In this document: positions 1 to 12,456 of the stretch, one piece after another
How positions within the stretch are numbered: position 1 is the stretch's first letter
Layout: each line of letters begins with the position of its first letter
Assembly: GCA_003991915.1 (NCBI GenBank)
Contig: RQTK01000012.1
Location: 930,410-994,409 of the forward strand
Length of the DNA: 64,000 bases
Reading direction: 5' to 3'
Source of the DNA: Elysia chlorotica
Lineage: Eukaryota > Mollusca > Gastropoda > Plakobranchidae
The notes under the pieces: generated by a model
The model's input: only the letters and a program-made list of their open reading frames with translations
Told to the model about the DNA's origin: nothing
Databases searched by the model: none
Translations under genes and position numbers: made by a program

Positions 1-94
1 TTCTTCTTCTTCTTCTTCTTCTTCTTCTTCTTCTTCTTCTTCTTCTTCTTCTTCTTCTTCTTCTTCTTCTTCTTCTTCTTCTTCTTCTTCTTCT
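1..94. repeat. (TTC)n microsatellite
   Basis: Pure TTC trinucleotide repeat running from the window edge to about base 94. The array may continue outside the window. No coding role is seen. Confidence 0.98.
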
Positions 95-160
95 AACATG
101 ACGGGACAAGGGACCAGGACCGGGACCTAAACGTTTAGAATCTTAGTTTGATTTAGATCA

Positions 161-200
161 ACATCTAGATCTAGATCTAGATCTAGATTCAGATCTAGAC
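161..200. repeat. AGATCT hexanucleotide repeat, one of several dispersed clusters
   Basis: Self-complementary hexamer TCTAGA/AGATCT repeated head to tail. Short clusters of the same hexamer recur at 255-280, 4676-4704, 4828-4890, 30226-30250 and 35370-35400, with decayed stretches at 3945-3962 and 35440-35515. The cluster at 255-280 lies inside the piggyBac-like reading frame and encodes alternating Arg-Ser there. Confidence 0.9.
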
Positions 201-207
201 CATCGGT

Positions 208-534
208 TCAGCTGTACATCTCGAGGTTAGGAGTCGGAAGTGTGTCACTAGATGTAGATGTAGATCTAGATCTAGATCGACCAGTTTCAACACTGACAAC
301 AGTCTCTGAATCGCTGCTGTCACTATTAGAGTTCACATCATTCTCTCCCCAGTCTTCATCAGCTCCACTAGAGTCTGAATCAAGCATTGACTCAAACAAT
401 TTTCTTGCTTGGTCGCTAGTTAGACGCCTAACTCGATCAGGTGGTGGAGCTCCAGGGTTGGTGGGTGTGTCCATGTTTTTGTTTAGCTTAGAAACGCCAA
501 AAAACGCTTTATTTCGCACTAAAAACGGCTTCAA
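208..534 (-). pseudogene. piggyBac-like transposase, N-terminal remnant
   Basis: A 108-codon minus-strand frame. The natural start is probably the internal methionine at about 474 (MDTPTNPG...). It has a proline-rich start, a basic-hydrophobic helix (RRLTSDQARKLFESML) and a long Asp/Ser/Glu-rich acidic stretch, then ends at a stop where the AGATCT repeat has grown into the coding region. An acidic N-terminal tail is usual for piggyBac-type transposases, whose DDD catalytic core should follow but is absent here. The assignment rests mainly on the TTAA-bounded terminal sequence at 640-731, correctly placed upstream of the start. It could instead be an unrelated low-complexity frame. Confidence 0.5.
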
Positions 535-639
535 ACGGATTCAAAACAAACGAATGTTGGATATTTCGTCGCCGGAAATCCTAATCTTTATTTATAAACT
601 AAATAGTAACTTAAAATTGTGAATCAAGAAAGCTGTGAA

Positions 640-731
640 ACAAAATATACGAGGACCGATGAATCGGTCGTTGGTCAAAATAGGTCAGATTTGCCGACCG
701 ATATATCGGCCGTCGGCACAGAAAGAGTTAA
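640..731 (-). mobile_element. piggyBac-like element terminus with TTAA edge
   Basis: Read on the minus strand, the edge is TTAACTCTTTCTGTGCCG, followed by nested short palindromes (CCGATATATCGG and CGACCGATTCATCGGTCG). A TTAA target site followed by a C/T-rich start and subterminal palindromes is the usual layout of piggyBac ends. The opposite terminus is not visible, so the element is truncated or continues past the window edge. Confidence 0.55.
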
Positions 732-734
732 ACA

Positions 735-3030
735 CTGGTTCTTTCACTGTACTTAATTTTAGCTACAAACTTTTACTTTTCGAAAAATTTGAATTTGAAA
801 TATGATATCAATAATTTTAGTCCTGCATTTCATGAAGGTAAGTGAAGTGTTGATGCATAATTATGATTAAAACGAGTAATTTTTTTTTTTTCAAGTAGAT
901 AAAATTTGTTCTAATAAGCATTTTAATTTCAAGATTGGAGGCCTCTTAAAATTAAATACATTTGAGTAAAAATGTGAGTGACTTCAAAATTTTGTTGTTA
1001 TTGTTTGTCAAATCCATGTATAATTTTTTTTTTTTAAAGATTTCTTTGTATTTATTCAGTTATGCGTACAATTTTACAACTCTTCAAGTTACTTGCAATT
1101 AAAATATACTAAAGAGCTAAACAAGGAAACTTGATCGGTCCGTAGATCTAAGGCCTCTGTAGTCCTCGTCGATACGATGCACAGGTTTAAAACCAAGACA
1201 TAGAATCTAGTGTGAATTTGAATGGAACGACGTCGGTGAGAGTAGAGCTCTAATATAGACTGTAGTAAAGTGATCATGGAGGAAGAACTAGAATTTCGAT
1301 CAGCCGAATGAATGTCTGCCTTTAGTTGACAAAAAGCTTTCTTTTCAGTTTTGTTAGGTTCAGTATATTTTTCTGAACATTATTTTCAGATATGAATCGC
1401 ATTTGAAAAGGTAAACACTGTGAGACCACTCATTCAACTTAACTAGCCCGATAACGGGGGTGGGTAAAACGATCGTCATATCGACAAATAAATCATAAAA
1501 CCGGGAAAGCAGAGGAATACAAAATAAATGTAACACTATCGACAATTTAACAATAATTATATCGCCATTTTGGTTATGCACGTTATTGGCGTTTTTTTTT
1601 TACAGTGCATGATCGTGAAACAATCTGGATCTAACCTGAACAGATCTTAACAGTGTGGCAACTTATTGAGTTGTAAAACTTTAAAGGCTTATGAGTCTAT
1701 CAGGAATAAGGGATGTGACTGCTAAAAATTAACTATTGTTTTTTGTTTTTTTTATTTTAAGTAAAAGAAAATCAGAAACTATGCGGCACCTCTAAAGTCT
1801 TTGTAAATAAACGGGATACAGCACTGTGTGCGAGGATCTAGAATCCCGACCTATGGCGACGACTATAATCATAATCGATACTAAAAATAAATTGAGTTCG
1901 GACCTAATTTAACCTATTTGAACAAAATTTAAACTGCTTCGGCGTAAATGAAATATTTTACGGCAAATTTTTACCTTAATCGTTCAACGATAAACAAAAC
2001 AACGAAAATAAAAGGTCAAAACGATCACCGATTACGCGAGAATTGAATTGGAATTCAATATGACGGCGCCCGGCTCTAGATCTATCCTGAGATCACTTCC
2101 GGTTTGATATAAACAAATCCGCGTCTTGACTCCCGCACTAATGTATTTTCAACACAATGAAAAGAAAGCAAATTATATAGAAGAACTATGAAACTATGCC
2201 CCATATTGCCCATTAAAACCCCATTTTATAAATGTTTAAGTTTCGTTGCAATACATCAACCATAAAATACTTCGCGGAGTCGAGGAAACCTATCGAAAAT
2301 TGACCCGATCGCTAACTAGATCTATGCTACAATCCTCTGTGAACATCCACTGCGAAGAATGACACGACGCCTATTATTCACACTAACTTGCGTGCAATAT
2401 GAAAACAAGCTCTCAAGAAGAGTCTATTCAGAAAATAGTATACTTTGCCCGCCAAAAAAAAAATTGAAGTATAATGACGGCCGGAAACATTTTTTACGAT
2501 GAACAGACGATTTGATCTCTGTGCGAAACAAACGCGACACGGCGACCGGAAATGGCGGAAACATATGAAACAAAGAGGCTTGTTAGTCACGAAAATGAGC
2601 GACGCAAAATATCGAGAATCTCCTGAACTTGGCAAAATCCAACCAAATTTCCCAAAAACCGAACAAACTGTCCGATATACGATATAATGAGATACATTTA
2701 TTACTCATCTCTGGAAATTAACGGAAATTTGAATTAAATATTGCTGCTTTACGGCAATTACCGATGTTTGACAAGGGTCACCATCAACACAAAGGAAATT
2801 CATGGTGTCGTTTTTTATCTACGTCGTAAACTATCTGAAGCAACAACTTTAAAGTTTAAATATATTTTTTCACAAAACTGACAACACAGCATAAAGAAAT
2901 GCACATGAACAGTTAAAACTAAAAATTATTACCATAAGTGCATAAATTAAGTAACAAATCAGGTCTCTGTAAAGAATATGCTATTTTTAGACTTTGAGTG
3001 TTTTCTGCCATATAACGTTACATTGAAAAA
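735..3030. other. no gene recognised; AT-rich with a GC-richer patch near 2.0-2.6 kb
   Basis: Only short frames without family resemblance occur. Around 2040-2640 the sequence is richer in CpG and has an ETS-like CACTTCCGG at about 2095 and a CCGGAAATGGCGG motif at about 2545 that resembles overlapping ETS and YY1 sites. This could be a promoter whose gene I cannot identify. The evidence is weak. Confidence 0.3.
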
Positions 3031-3032
3031 TC

Positions 3033-3565
3033 GGCACTCCTTGAGTTTTGTGGTCCCTAGCCTATGGGCGATCAAATGGGTGGGCGGCCGGAATTCGATT
3101 ATTAAAATTAAATAAAATACCAGCCAGCTGCACTCCCTGTCTTATTGTTATTTTTTTTCTATTAAAATCGATTAAAATACTTGCCAGCTGTACTCCCTGT
3201 CTTAAATTTATTAATTTATTGGCATGTTTTGTTAAATTAAAAAAGACAGGAAAAAAACGATTTGATTAAAGTATTCAATTATTTAAACATATTTGAACAC
3301 TGGTAGAATGAAGGAGGAGAAGGGGGGTAGGGACAACATAAAGAGAAAAAAAACAAGCAAATAAGAATTAGACCAGATTGATCTGTTAAGCAATTGCCAC
3401 TTTAGATTTCTATCTGTCTCTCACACTGGCTTGCTGTGTATGTATGTCTCTCTTTATCTCTCTCCCTCCCTATCTCTTCTCTCTTCACAGTTTGACTAAC
3501 TCCCATGTAATCGAATCGAATCCTACCCACCCACCCCTCAAATCCAGCCCACCAAGCCATTTTGA
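3033..3565 (-). mobile_element. MITE copy 1, truncated at one end
   Basis: Begins with the terminal inverted repeat GGCACTCCTTGAGTTTTG and then follows, in inverse orientation, the sequence of the intact element at 36910-37457, including two internal segments ending in the motif CTCCCTGTCTTA. The far end stops at AAGCCATTTTGA, where a GA microsatellite begins, so the second terminal repeat is lost. It is non-coding. Confidence 0.85.
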
Positions 3566-3610
3566 GAGAGAGAGAGAGCAGAGAGAGGGGGAGGGGGGGT
3601 GTTTTTTTGT

Positions 3611-3830
3611 TGAGTTAGTTTAACTTCCAAAATCAGCACTATATAGGCTATATTGTGGAAGGACCCCAAGACTGACGTCTAACAATTTTATGTGCTGCCA
3701 CACACGAGGCAAGTCTGAGACACCATGACCTCTGTCTCAGCCGGTCACAATAATCTGACACAGACTCAATCAGTAGGGAACGCAGTCGCAAAGACTCGAA
3801 ACCGGACCATTTGCGCCGGAAGCCGATGTT
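3611..3830 (-). mobile_element. tRNA-derived SINE, minus strand
   Basis: The 3' domain is read first on the plus strand: GTTAGTTTAACTTCC, then TATATAGGCTATATTGTGG, then CCCAAGACTGACGTCTAACA. A decayed tRNA-like head follows. The same 3' domain occurs in at least eight other places in this window, which defines the family. Confidence 0.75.
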
Positions 3831-3879
3831 CTACCACAATGTCACCGCAGGGGGAAATGGCAATGGAGGAAAACGAACG

Positions 3880-5220
3880 AGGAACAGCTTAGTTGGGCCT
3901 AGGTCTATGCTTTTAACTCTTCAATCTCAACGTCGCGTTACTTGATCTAGATCCAGATCAGATTTTGGTCGAAGCAAATAGAACATTTCCACTCATTAGA
4001 ACAATATTCAATACAAGTATCTGAACTTTTACGCCAATTACACCTATCAGTTTCAGATAATCAGAATGTCTTGTTTCAGACAATGGAACAACGTGGAGCT
4101 TTTAGATTGCAGTTTCATTGATAACTACTAGCCAAAATCTTTCTTGGAAATCACGCGCTTTGTGTATTGACGCCTCATGATTCACAGGGGATACTGTTAC
4201 TAGGCTTAGCCAAAATCTAGTTCCTACTATGAGAATGAGCAGTCGTGATACATCGGGAATTTATAACGTGACTTAAGAATGAAAAAGCCTTCGTCATTTT
4301 GGCCCGGCCTAGATTTAGACCACAGGTGCAAACTGAGCATGAACAAAACGTGACACAAAATGGTCAGTGCATGAAAAAATGAAAATGTGCAGTTGTTTAC
4401 GGCAATGGCTGTAGAGGGTGGAAATCAACAACCAAAAACACAATGCGGCTTCAATGCTTTAAAAGCACAACAAGGTATCAAAAAGCGGGACTGTCCCGCA
4501 AACGCTGGACGATTGGCAGCTCTGAAGGTGTGCCGAATGTCACAATGGTGGCTGTTGATTAGATCTAGAATCAATATTGTAAGATGCTTTAAAATTGACG
4601 TTGGGGAGGGTTTGTGTTATCAATAGGCCTACAAATTGCAACAGTAGAACCGAAAATTATCTTTAAGAACCAGTAGATCTAGATTCTAGATCTAGATCTA
4701 GATGTATCATAGTTAGCAATATTTCATTCAAACTTATATAAGCTATTAGATGTAAAAGTGTTGGGCGCTAGAGACGGATTTTGTTGTTTGATGCCAAATG
4801 GGCGCACACGACGGTCCTATAGTATAACTAGATCTAGATCTAGATCTAGATCTAATCTAGATCTAATCTAGATATCTAGATCTAGATTCTATAGTAGATC
4901 TATACCTGAACCGGTCCTCCGGGATGAGCCTTTTCCTCGACCTTTTTTCATCCGAAGTTTTTGTTGATGATTTCATGACAATCGATTAATTGTGTGCATA
5001 TTCATGGGCCTTCCATGCTCGATCAAATTCTTCTGTTGATAGCTCCCTACAAAAAAGAAAGGCTGAGGGCCAGTGAGGGGACACTTTCTAAGCATGTCCC
5101 GCCATGTTACTTCGTGTGAACAGGAAGTCCGTGAAAGAGGCCGGTTTGCAAGTTGGGCTTTGAGCATGCGCGAGTCTCGTGGTAAAAAATCAGCAAAGTA
5201 CCTAAGGCTGATGGGCCATA
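3880..5220. other. no gene recognised; AGATCT hexamer clusters
   Basis: Contains hexamer clusters at 4676-4704 and 4828-4890 and a perfect short hairpin GCGGGACTGTCCCGC near 4485. Reading frames here are short and resemble nothing known to me. Confidence 0.4.
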
Positions 5221-5221
5221 G

Positions 5222-5315
5222 AACTTCACGCTACATGCTTCACGCTTCACGCTTCACGCTACACGTTTCATACCCTGGGCCATACAACTTCACGCTATCA
5301 TGCTACATGCTTCAT
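5222..5315. repeat. TTCACGC-type short tandem repeat
   Basis: Imperfect repeats of TTCACGC/CTACATGC units. The block starting GGGCCATA(G/C)AACTTCACGC is itself repeated about 65 bases later. Confidence 0.8.
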
Positions 5316-5360
5316 ATTTTGCCAAAAACAGAGGGATTCTGTTTTATTTTCTCCTAAAAT

Positions 5361-6071
5361 GATTCTTCTGACGAAGATGCTCTGATTTTGCTTTTGTTAC
5401 GAAGGAGACGAAAGTAAAAAAGACGAAGCATAATTTGGTGCCGAGAACATTTACTTCTCAGATAACCATGGGGAAGGTTTTAGAAAAACTTTGCGCTCAG
5501 CAAAATCATCAGGGACATTACTCCAAATACATCACCCTTCAGCAGTTCAAATGTCAGCACCTTCACCATCAAAATCCTACTACATTTACCATCCTACTAG
5601 TAGTACAACCCTCATTCCTTTTCAAAACCTGACACAAAATCAGATGTCTGGGCAAGCCCAACAGTCCCCCTTGCTCCTGAACTCACAGTCAAAGAATGTC
5701 CTCACAGTTTAGCAACAGCGCTCCTGAACCCAGTAATTCTTATATTCAGTGAAATCCACTGAGAACGTACAACTAATTCGTGTTATTTTTTAATTAAAAT
5801 TCGTTAATAAAGTATTTGCATATCGCTGTTTGAAGTTTGTATTTTTTGTTTGGTATTTTCCTCTGTGTATGAAATTGTAAGTACTGTACGACATCTTCGC
5901 ATACTTGAAAGAGAGTTCCTCATCAAGATTCTCAAGAAGATGAAGGAATGTACGCTAAAACTTCCCCATGTTGTCTGAGAAGTAAATGTTCTCGGCACCA
6001 AATTATGCTTCGTCTTTTTAAATTTCTTCTCCTTCGTAACAAAACAAAATAGAACATCTTCGACAGAAGAA

Positions 6072-6073
<2 letters not shown>
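5361..6073. repeat. long inverted repeat (fold-back element)
   Basis: The left arm at 5361-5483 and the right arm at 5955-6073 are reverse complements over about 120 bp, by eye roughly 85-90 percent identical. Both carry GGTGCCGAGAACATTTACTT. The arms flank about 470 bp of non-coding sequence. No flanking target duplication was found. A (CT)n microsatellite follows the right arm. Confidence 0.8.

Positions 6074-6131
<58 letters not shown>
6073..6131. repeat. (CT)n microsatellite
   Basis: CT dinucleotide repeat with one slip. The overlapping minus-strand frames encode Arg-Glu runs and are artefacts of the repeat. Confidence 0.95.
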
Positions 6132-6299
6132 TGGCCTGGCGAAGGTCTGTAATGTAACATCGAAAAGGTGTAAATATTACAAACAAGCAACAAGGATAGC
6201 ATTCGAAAAACACATGACCCGTATATAGCATAACTATCGTTTATTTGGTAATGTTCGGTAAAATTCAATAAACTGTATTATATTTTCGTTGTTATTCAA

Positions 6300-8355
6300 C
6301 CCAGACATTGTACCCAATGTAGACAATGAGCTAGGCTTAGTTAACCACTATTATTAATATAGTACGCTACCGAGTCTGGGGTGCTAGGTCTATCAAGCTT
6401 TTTTATACTGTTGAAATCTTCACCCAATTTCCAAAATGCAAGGATGGGCCACGTGGGAAATGGCGAAAAACAAAACAAAATACAAAAAGAGCTCAAACTT
6501 CGTAATTTGGCATTATTGGGCCCTCTTCGCGGGAATTTTTACTAATTTTGAGTCGCTGATCATGAATATGTTATTTGTTTTACGATTCGATTGCTAAAAA
6601 ACGTTTTTAATTACTGAATTTTTTACTCCGCCTAGAGCAGGATCAAAGGCGCCGCCCTGTCATAACCCAAGGTGACACGTGCCACAGTCCGCCCGCAGGA
6701 AAATATCTAGCGTCGCCAGATATCTGGCGCCCGAACAAGGAACTTCTGGTTATCCAAAGGGTTTCTCGTTTACACACACAGGTGTTCCTGTCAGTTTTTG
6801 GGATTCCCCTTTTTTCTTTGGTATCTCTCATTTTGTAGGTGAATGGATTGTTAATCTAAATGGCTCTTAAGTTACAGGCTCAATCTTCAGTCATATTGTA
6901 TTGCCTGTTTAAACTAATGCTAAATTATATTTAATTCATTGCTGGTTTTAAACTTTTAGGTTAAAAACAATAAATATGATGAATGTACTATTAATATGGG
7001 GCCTATATGCACATGTTTAAATTAAACTGACCACCAGAGACTTGTTTTAATCAATGTAGAGGCCTAGAGTTCTTACTTCAAGAAATATAAAAGAATTGGT
7101 TTAAAATATCAGAAAAATTAGCCAAGTGGGGCTAGCCCGACTTGGCTTATTATTAAGACACAGAAAGCGTTAGGGTCAAAGTCCAATTTTTGTAATTTAG
7201 GAATACTACAAGGAGGTTGGGCAAATTCACATTAGCCCACCTTGGTGAAAGGGGACTCTACTGGGCACCGCGCGCGATGTTGAAACTTTTTACATGATTG
7301 TATTGACTGGCTCCTCTCTATCTTGTTGTTAAAGGACTACAGAGACAAAGTTTCAGTGAAGCCGCTGTCAAATCGCGGTGCACCAAAGCGTCGATTGGCT
7401 TCAGAGATAATGTTTTCTTAAGCTTATAACCGTAAAAGTGGAGCTGGTTGCAGCAAGGCGATGACAACAAGCCCACCGAGGCTCCCCTTCTCGTCATAAT
7501 ACTTTGTCCCACATTGTCTGCAGTCGTTTGCCGATCCCTCTATGCGACAATGCACAGGACTCTAAAATGTATCTAGACTGGAGACTGTGGAGAGAAGAAT
7601 TGCAGGGGAGGGCCCCGAGGGGGTGTCTTTCAAGGACGATTTTACACCTCACAGTTTTATCATTCCTTTCAAAGAAGTCCTATACTAGGCTTTTTCACTT
7701 TCGGCCACCACTTGTATCTTTGTTTTTTTTTTTAATACAATGAGCAAACAAAGATACAAAAAGATAAAGAATACTATCTGTCTATAGACAGCAGTGAACG
7801 GTATCAGTATCTAACGTTTATGTGCAGCAATTTTATTTATACAAAACAAATGTTGTGAATTATATCTCTAAGAAAACAACGTTTTGACTTTTTAATATAT
7901 ATTAACGTTAGAAGGAAAAGAGAGGAGATTGAAAATACAAACACATGTGATCACAACGGATAGATCTATACTAGATCTAGTTATGAAAATTTCTACTGCC
8001 CACCCTGCCCAAAGGCACGAGCCGCCCTTGCGCATTATAGTGAAATTATTTCACACCCGTCACCAGACTATCAAACTTAATAACCAAGGTTTAAATACAC
8101 GAACGTCTTGTGTAAAGAAAAATAGAAAAATAATGAAAGTCCAGCATGAGTGAGGACACTATCACTAAATCAGCATGGTTTGCCTTATTGAAAAGATTGG
8201 GTAGCGAGTCGGAGAATACTTTGACAAAGGAAAAGTAAGGCGCCCCTTCCCTCCGCTAGTCTATGGGAGGTCATTGGGCAAGACTGAGTACCCATTTAGC
8301 CCCCCCCCCCCCCCCCCATTTCAGGGTTACAATGAAGTGATAGAAAGCAAGCTGA
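6300..8355. other. no gene recognised
   Basis: Mixed AT-rich sequence with only short frames. It holds a perfect 16-bp palindrome CGCCAGATATCTGGCG near 6713 that runs into a retroelement-like primer-binding motif, TGGCGCCCGAACAAGG. There is a pure C run at about 8300-8318. Confidence 0.4.
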
Positions 8356-8359
8356 AGAC

Positions 8360-8575
8360 TCCAATCTAGGAACAATGGCTCGATAAACTTTTATGATTTT
8401 CTCTGAACACTGTGCTCCTAATGGTGACTTAAGACAGTTGTTACAGCACACTTGTAGCAACTGTGACTTCAATCAAGGAAAGATGGCTCGGCAGACTTTG
8501 TTTAGGAAGGCTCTGCTCATGGTGGCTTAAGACAGTTAATACACCACCCTAGTAGCAAAACTGTGTCTCCTTTTA
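8360..8575. repeat. diverged tandem duplication, unit about 105 bp
   Basis: Two adjacent copies share the blocks TCAATC-AAGGAAxxATGGCTCG, CTCxTxATGGTG and CTTAAGACAGTT in the same order. It is non-coding. Confidence 0.7.
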
Positions 8576-9407
8576 TGTCTCACTCACAACTAATAAAGAG
8601 GAAGACATTAATCAAAGATTTGAATATATACACCAATTTGAAATATCCAATTGTAGGACTATTGCAGTTGAATATTGATATACATAAAATGTCAGTTTGC
8701 GCTGAGAACTAACATAGTCTTAGGTGAATATCCCCTCCAGTGGTTAGGAACTCATGCGCAGGTTTTTTTTCCGTTGAAATTTATGACAGGCAACTAATTG
8801 TGACTCGTGAATAAGTGACAACTTTCAGGAGAAATGTGTGAGTAAGATGAGGGTGGTGACAGCGACATAGAACAGTTTTATGAATAGTTAGATGAGGTAA
8901 AGGCACACTGCAAAACGACTGGAGCAAGGCTAGAAGATGCCATGGGCTTAACATCATACTAATTTATTGAACGAGGAGAAATATTAGGTGAATTGTGATG
9001 CTGACTGCCATATAGGAATAATTGTTGTAGTTCTTAACACTACACTGGTAGCGTATTAATTGATATTTAAAGAAAACAGTATAAAAGTGTCTATATATAA
9101 ACACGAATAAATGGAAAACAGTAAGATGTATATGTATATAATAATCATGGAGGCTATATAAGATGTGTAATATATGTATATACAAAAATGTATCACAGAT
9201 AAACGCAAGATGGCATGATTTAGGGTATTTTACTGAAAAAGTCATTTTAATCAATTAAGATAATATCGGGAAATAGGTCCAATGCTAACACCTGCGAGTT
9301 TTAGGTGCTTTTTTTAATAGATCATAGGACTAATATAATATCTCAATTTCTCAACCCGTCACATTATAGTGGCAGTGACATTAAACGTAATGGGTTGCTG
9401 CTTAGCT

Positions 9408-9610
9408 TCCAACGTTAACACTATTATTATAGGCTTTAATGCGGACGGGCCCAAGACTAACTTCTCACAAATTAGTCACACAGAGACAGTGCAGAGATAC
9501 CATGACTCTGTCTCAGCTAGTCACATTAAACTGACCGACACAACCAGTAGGGGACGAGTCGCCAGAGCGGAGGTCGTACCACAGACCACCTGTTTCAAAA
9601 AACGGTGTTC
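9408..9610 (-). mobile_element. tRNA-derived SINE, minus strand, decayed
   Basis: The inverted 3' domain includes TTATAGGCTTTAATG and GGGCCCAAGACTAACTTCT. The tract GATACCATGACTCTGTCTCAGC matches the same internal block of the SINE at 3611-3830. Confidence 0.65.
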
Positions 9611-10081
9611 CTCCCCAGGGCTAGCGCGCCCCTTTCAACAAGTATAATATTCAGAGAGAAAAAAAAAACTCTCATCCAGTGTCTATCGGATAATTACATG
9701 AACTTTATGCACTTTTTTATAGGATGTTGTTATTGCTGGTGTTGTCATTTTTGTTAATGTCACTGTTGTTGTTGCTTTTATTGCTGTTGTTTTGGTCATG
9801 GTTGGTTGCTGGTATTTTTGTTTTGCTATTAGGTAACATTGTGCGTCAGGAGATCTACGACTAAACCGTTCTGTTGAGTTTCGTCTTTTTACCCTTTGTT
9901 TCTTTTCCCATATGTCTGCCAATCATTCTTTGCTCGGTCTTGGTGTTTTTTTTATTATTATTTAATTTGTTTACTCACTTTCTCTCTATTCGCCTTACTT
10001 CATCAATTACGACTATCTTTTTAACAGAATGTTTATTACTTTTAATTTTCAATTTCCCTCTTACTCTGTCTCTCTTTGACT

Positions 10082-10262
<181 letters not shown>

Positions 10263-10680
10263 TCTCTCTGTTACCTTTTAGTATGTCTTATTATCTAATT
10301 GAAAGAAGGTGTTTCTCAAATTTGTTAATGCTACATTTTTTTAGTTGTAGAATAATATACAAAAACTAACGTTCTGAAGAGAGATTTTATCTTTTTTTGG
10401 AAGACTATATCTAAAACGAAATTTTAAAGTCGACACTTAATTAACACCTGGTTTGTGTAATTTTACACCCTTTAGAGCAAAGGTCGGAAACATTGAAGGG
10501 TTTTAATATGATTCATTGAAGCAAGGTGCTTGCAACATTTGCGACTGAAAGAGCTCACACACCTTTCTTTTTGTGCTATGTGTTATTCAACTTTCCTGCA
10601 CACCTTTTTGTAATGTTGAAATATGAGCGGGGTGGGCTGATCAAAGTTTGCTGACTAAAGACTTATGTACAAGGTAGTGA

Positions 10681-10831
10681 GTGAGTGAGTTGGATTCTTA
10701 ACGTCACTAGCAAGGCTATTATCATGGACAGGTCCCAAGACTCACGTCTGACAGGATCCCTGTCCCATCCAGACTCATCCAGTCACAGTATACTCTACCA
10801 CTTGAGCAAGTTCGCCCCCCCCCCCCCCCCC
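10681..10831 (-). mobile_element. tRNA-derived SINE, minus strand, with poly(G) at its 5' head
   Basis: The inverted 3' domain (GAGTTGGATTCTTAACG, GGCTATTATCATGGACAGG, CCCAAGACTCACGTCTGACA) is followed by the reverse of an A box (ACTCTACCACTTGAGCAAG). A pure C run at about 10815-10831 (poly(G) on the SINE strand) abuts the head. Confidence 0.8.
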
Positions 10832-10869
10832 TTATTACAAGCTACGCCACTCAGTTGTACAGAGTTGAA

Positions 10870-12400
10870 GACATTTTATATAATGAGAGTAATGATGACC
10901 TATCTTTGTAAAATCATGGTCATAATTAGATCAGAATACTAATCAGAGATCAATTGGTGTTAAGCCTTCTTGGCCTATGCCAACAGAAATCTAAACTGAC
11001 TCAGTTTTACATAATCGGTTAATGATATAATTTACTATGACTCTTGTTGCAAACATGTGTTTATTTTGGCAACTTCATGTGTTAGTTTAGAAACTATTAC
11101 CTTATTCAACCGATGACTAAAGGGGCATAGACACGTTGAAAAATCTACTATTTTTTTAGTTGTTAAGGGAAAACCGTTATTTTTAATAGCGTGAAACCTA
11201 CGGCTATGCTGATCTTCTAATTCAATTTTCTATTAGCGAATCTGGGGACTTCCATAACTTTCTACTAATGGATGCGCAACTGCTTGAAGAGTTACTCACA
11301 CAATCAAAGCATATCTTTTTAACATTTATTGTTATACTTTCTTTGGAAACATTGTGAGTTTTATTGATTTTTTGTTGTTGTCAACTATGAAAAAGAAATT
11401 TATTTGACCAAACGTATGACACGAGCCCACACACGGATACAAAAATTCGATACTATGTTTATAAAATCTGATAAAATAATATCAACTGAAGCGTGTTGCA
11501 AAAACTAGACATCTCACCAAAAACACTCTACACACGATCAAATTTCTCAACAACGGTTTGATGTACATAATAATTTAATTTGAATCAAAATTTTGACGAT
11601 TTTTTTGGTGTATGGGCCCCTTAAGCCAACACATAAAGCAATTGTGTACCTACGAAAGGGGCTTTGAAAAAGAGAGCAATCTGATTAGTTCATTTAATTG
11701 CTACATAGATTTTTTATTGGTTCTCGAAGTGAGAACGTCTCAGACGATATATTATAACGATAGCAACCAGACAAAATCTAGGACAGGCCACAAATTGACT
11801 GTATGGAACTTGCCAAGGTCAGTTAAACCACTAAATTGGTCTATCCTATGACAACGTCCTTGATATTTTGCGTAGACCAACAGCTCAAACTAACCCAACC
11901 ATAAACACGGTTTTCACGCTTTTCAAGGCTGAGCATGTTCACATCACCAATAAAACTGTCCCGATTCATTTGGAGAAAGATCGACGCAGAGGCTGCAACT
12001 GATTTAGATCTAGTGTCTTGTATTTAGAGCACTTTATTATTTGAACGAATTTTTAACCAAAGTAATGTGATTCTGGTAAAGAATATAATATTATAGCTGA
12101 TGTGTCTAATTTATTTCTTATTTGATCATGAATCTGATCTTGATATTGGGCCTAGACCTATCTTAGAACTTTTATCTTGTGGTGTAATTCGTCAAAGGCA
12201 AGAAACTACAACTTTGAACAAGACGCTCAGGTAAATAACTAAAATAGATAAAACCATAATAATCTAATTAAAAAGGATAAAGGCTTTTCCCAATAATATA
12301 CATGTATAGTTATATCCAGATACAGCCGGGCTAGCAAATTTAATGTTACGGTAAAACTTAATTCAGTAACGCATTTGAGTTTAAATGATCGTGAATAAAG
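10870..12400. other. no gene recognised
   Basis: AT-rich sequence with short frames only. No repeat or RNA gene could be identified. Confidence 0.4.
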
Positions 12401-12456
12401 ATTTGGGGGGGGGGGGGGGGGGGTGGTCGTTATTGTGAAAAACACGGTGAGAAAGA

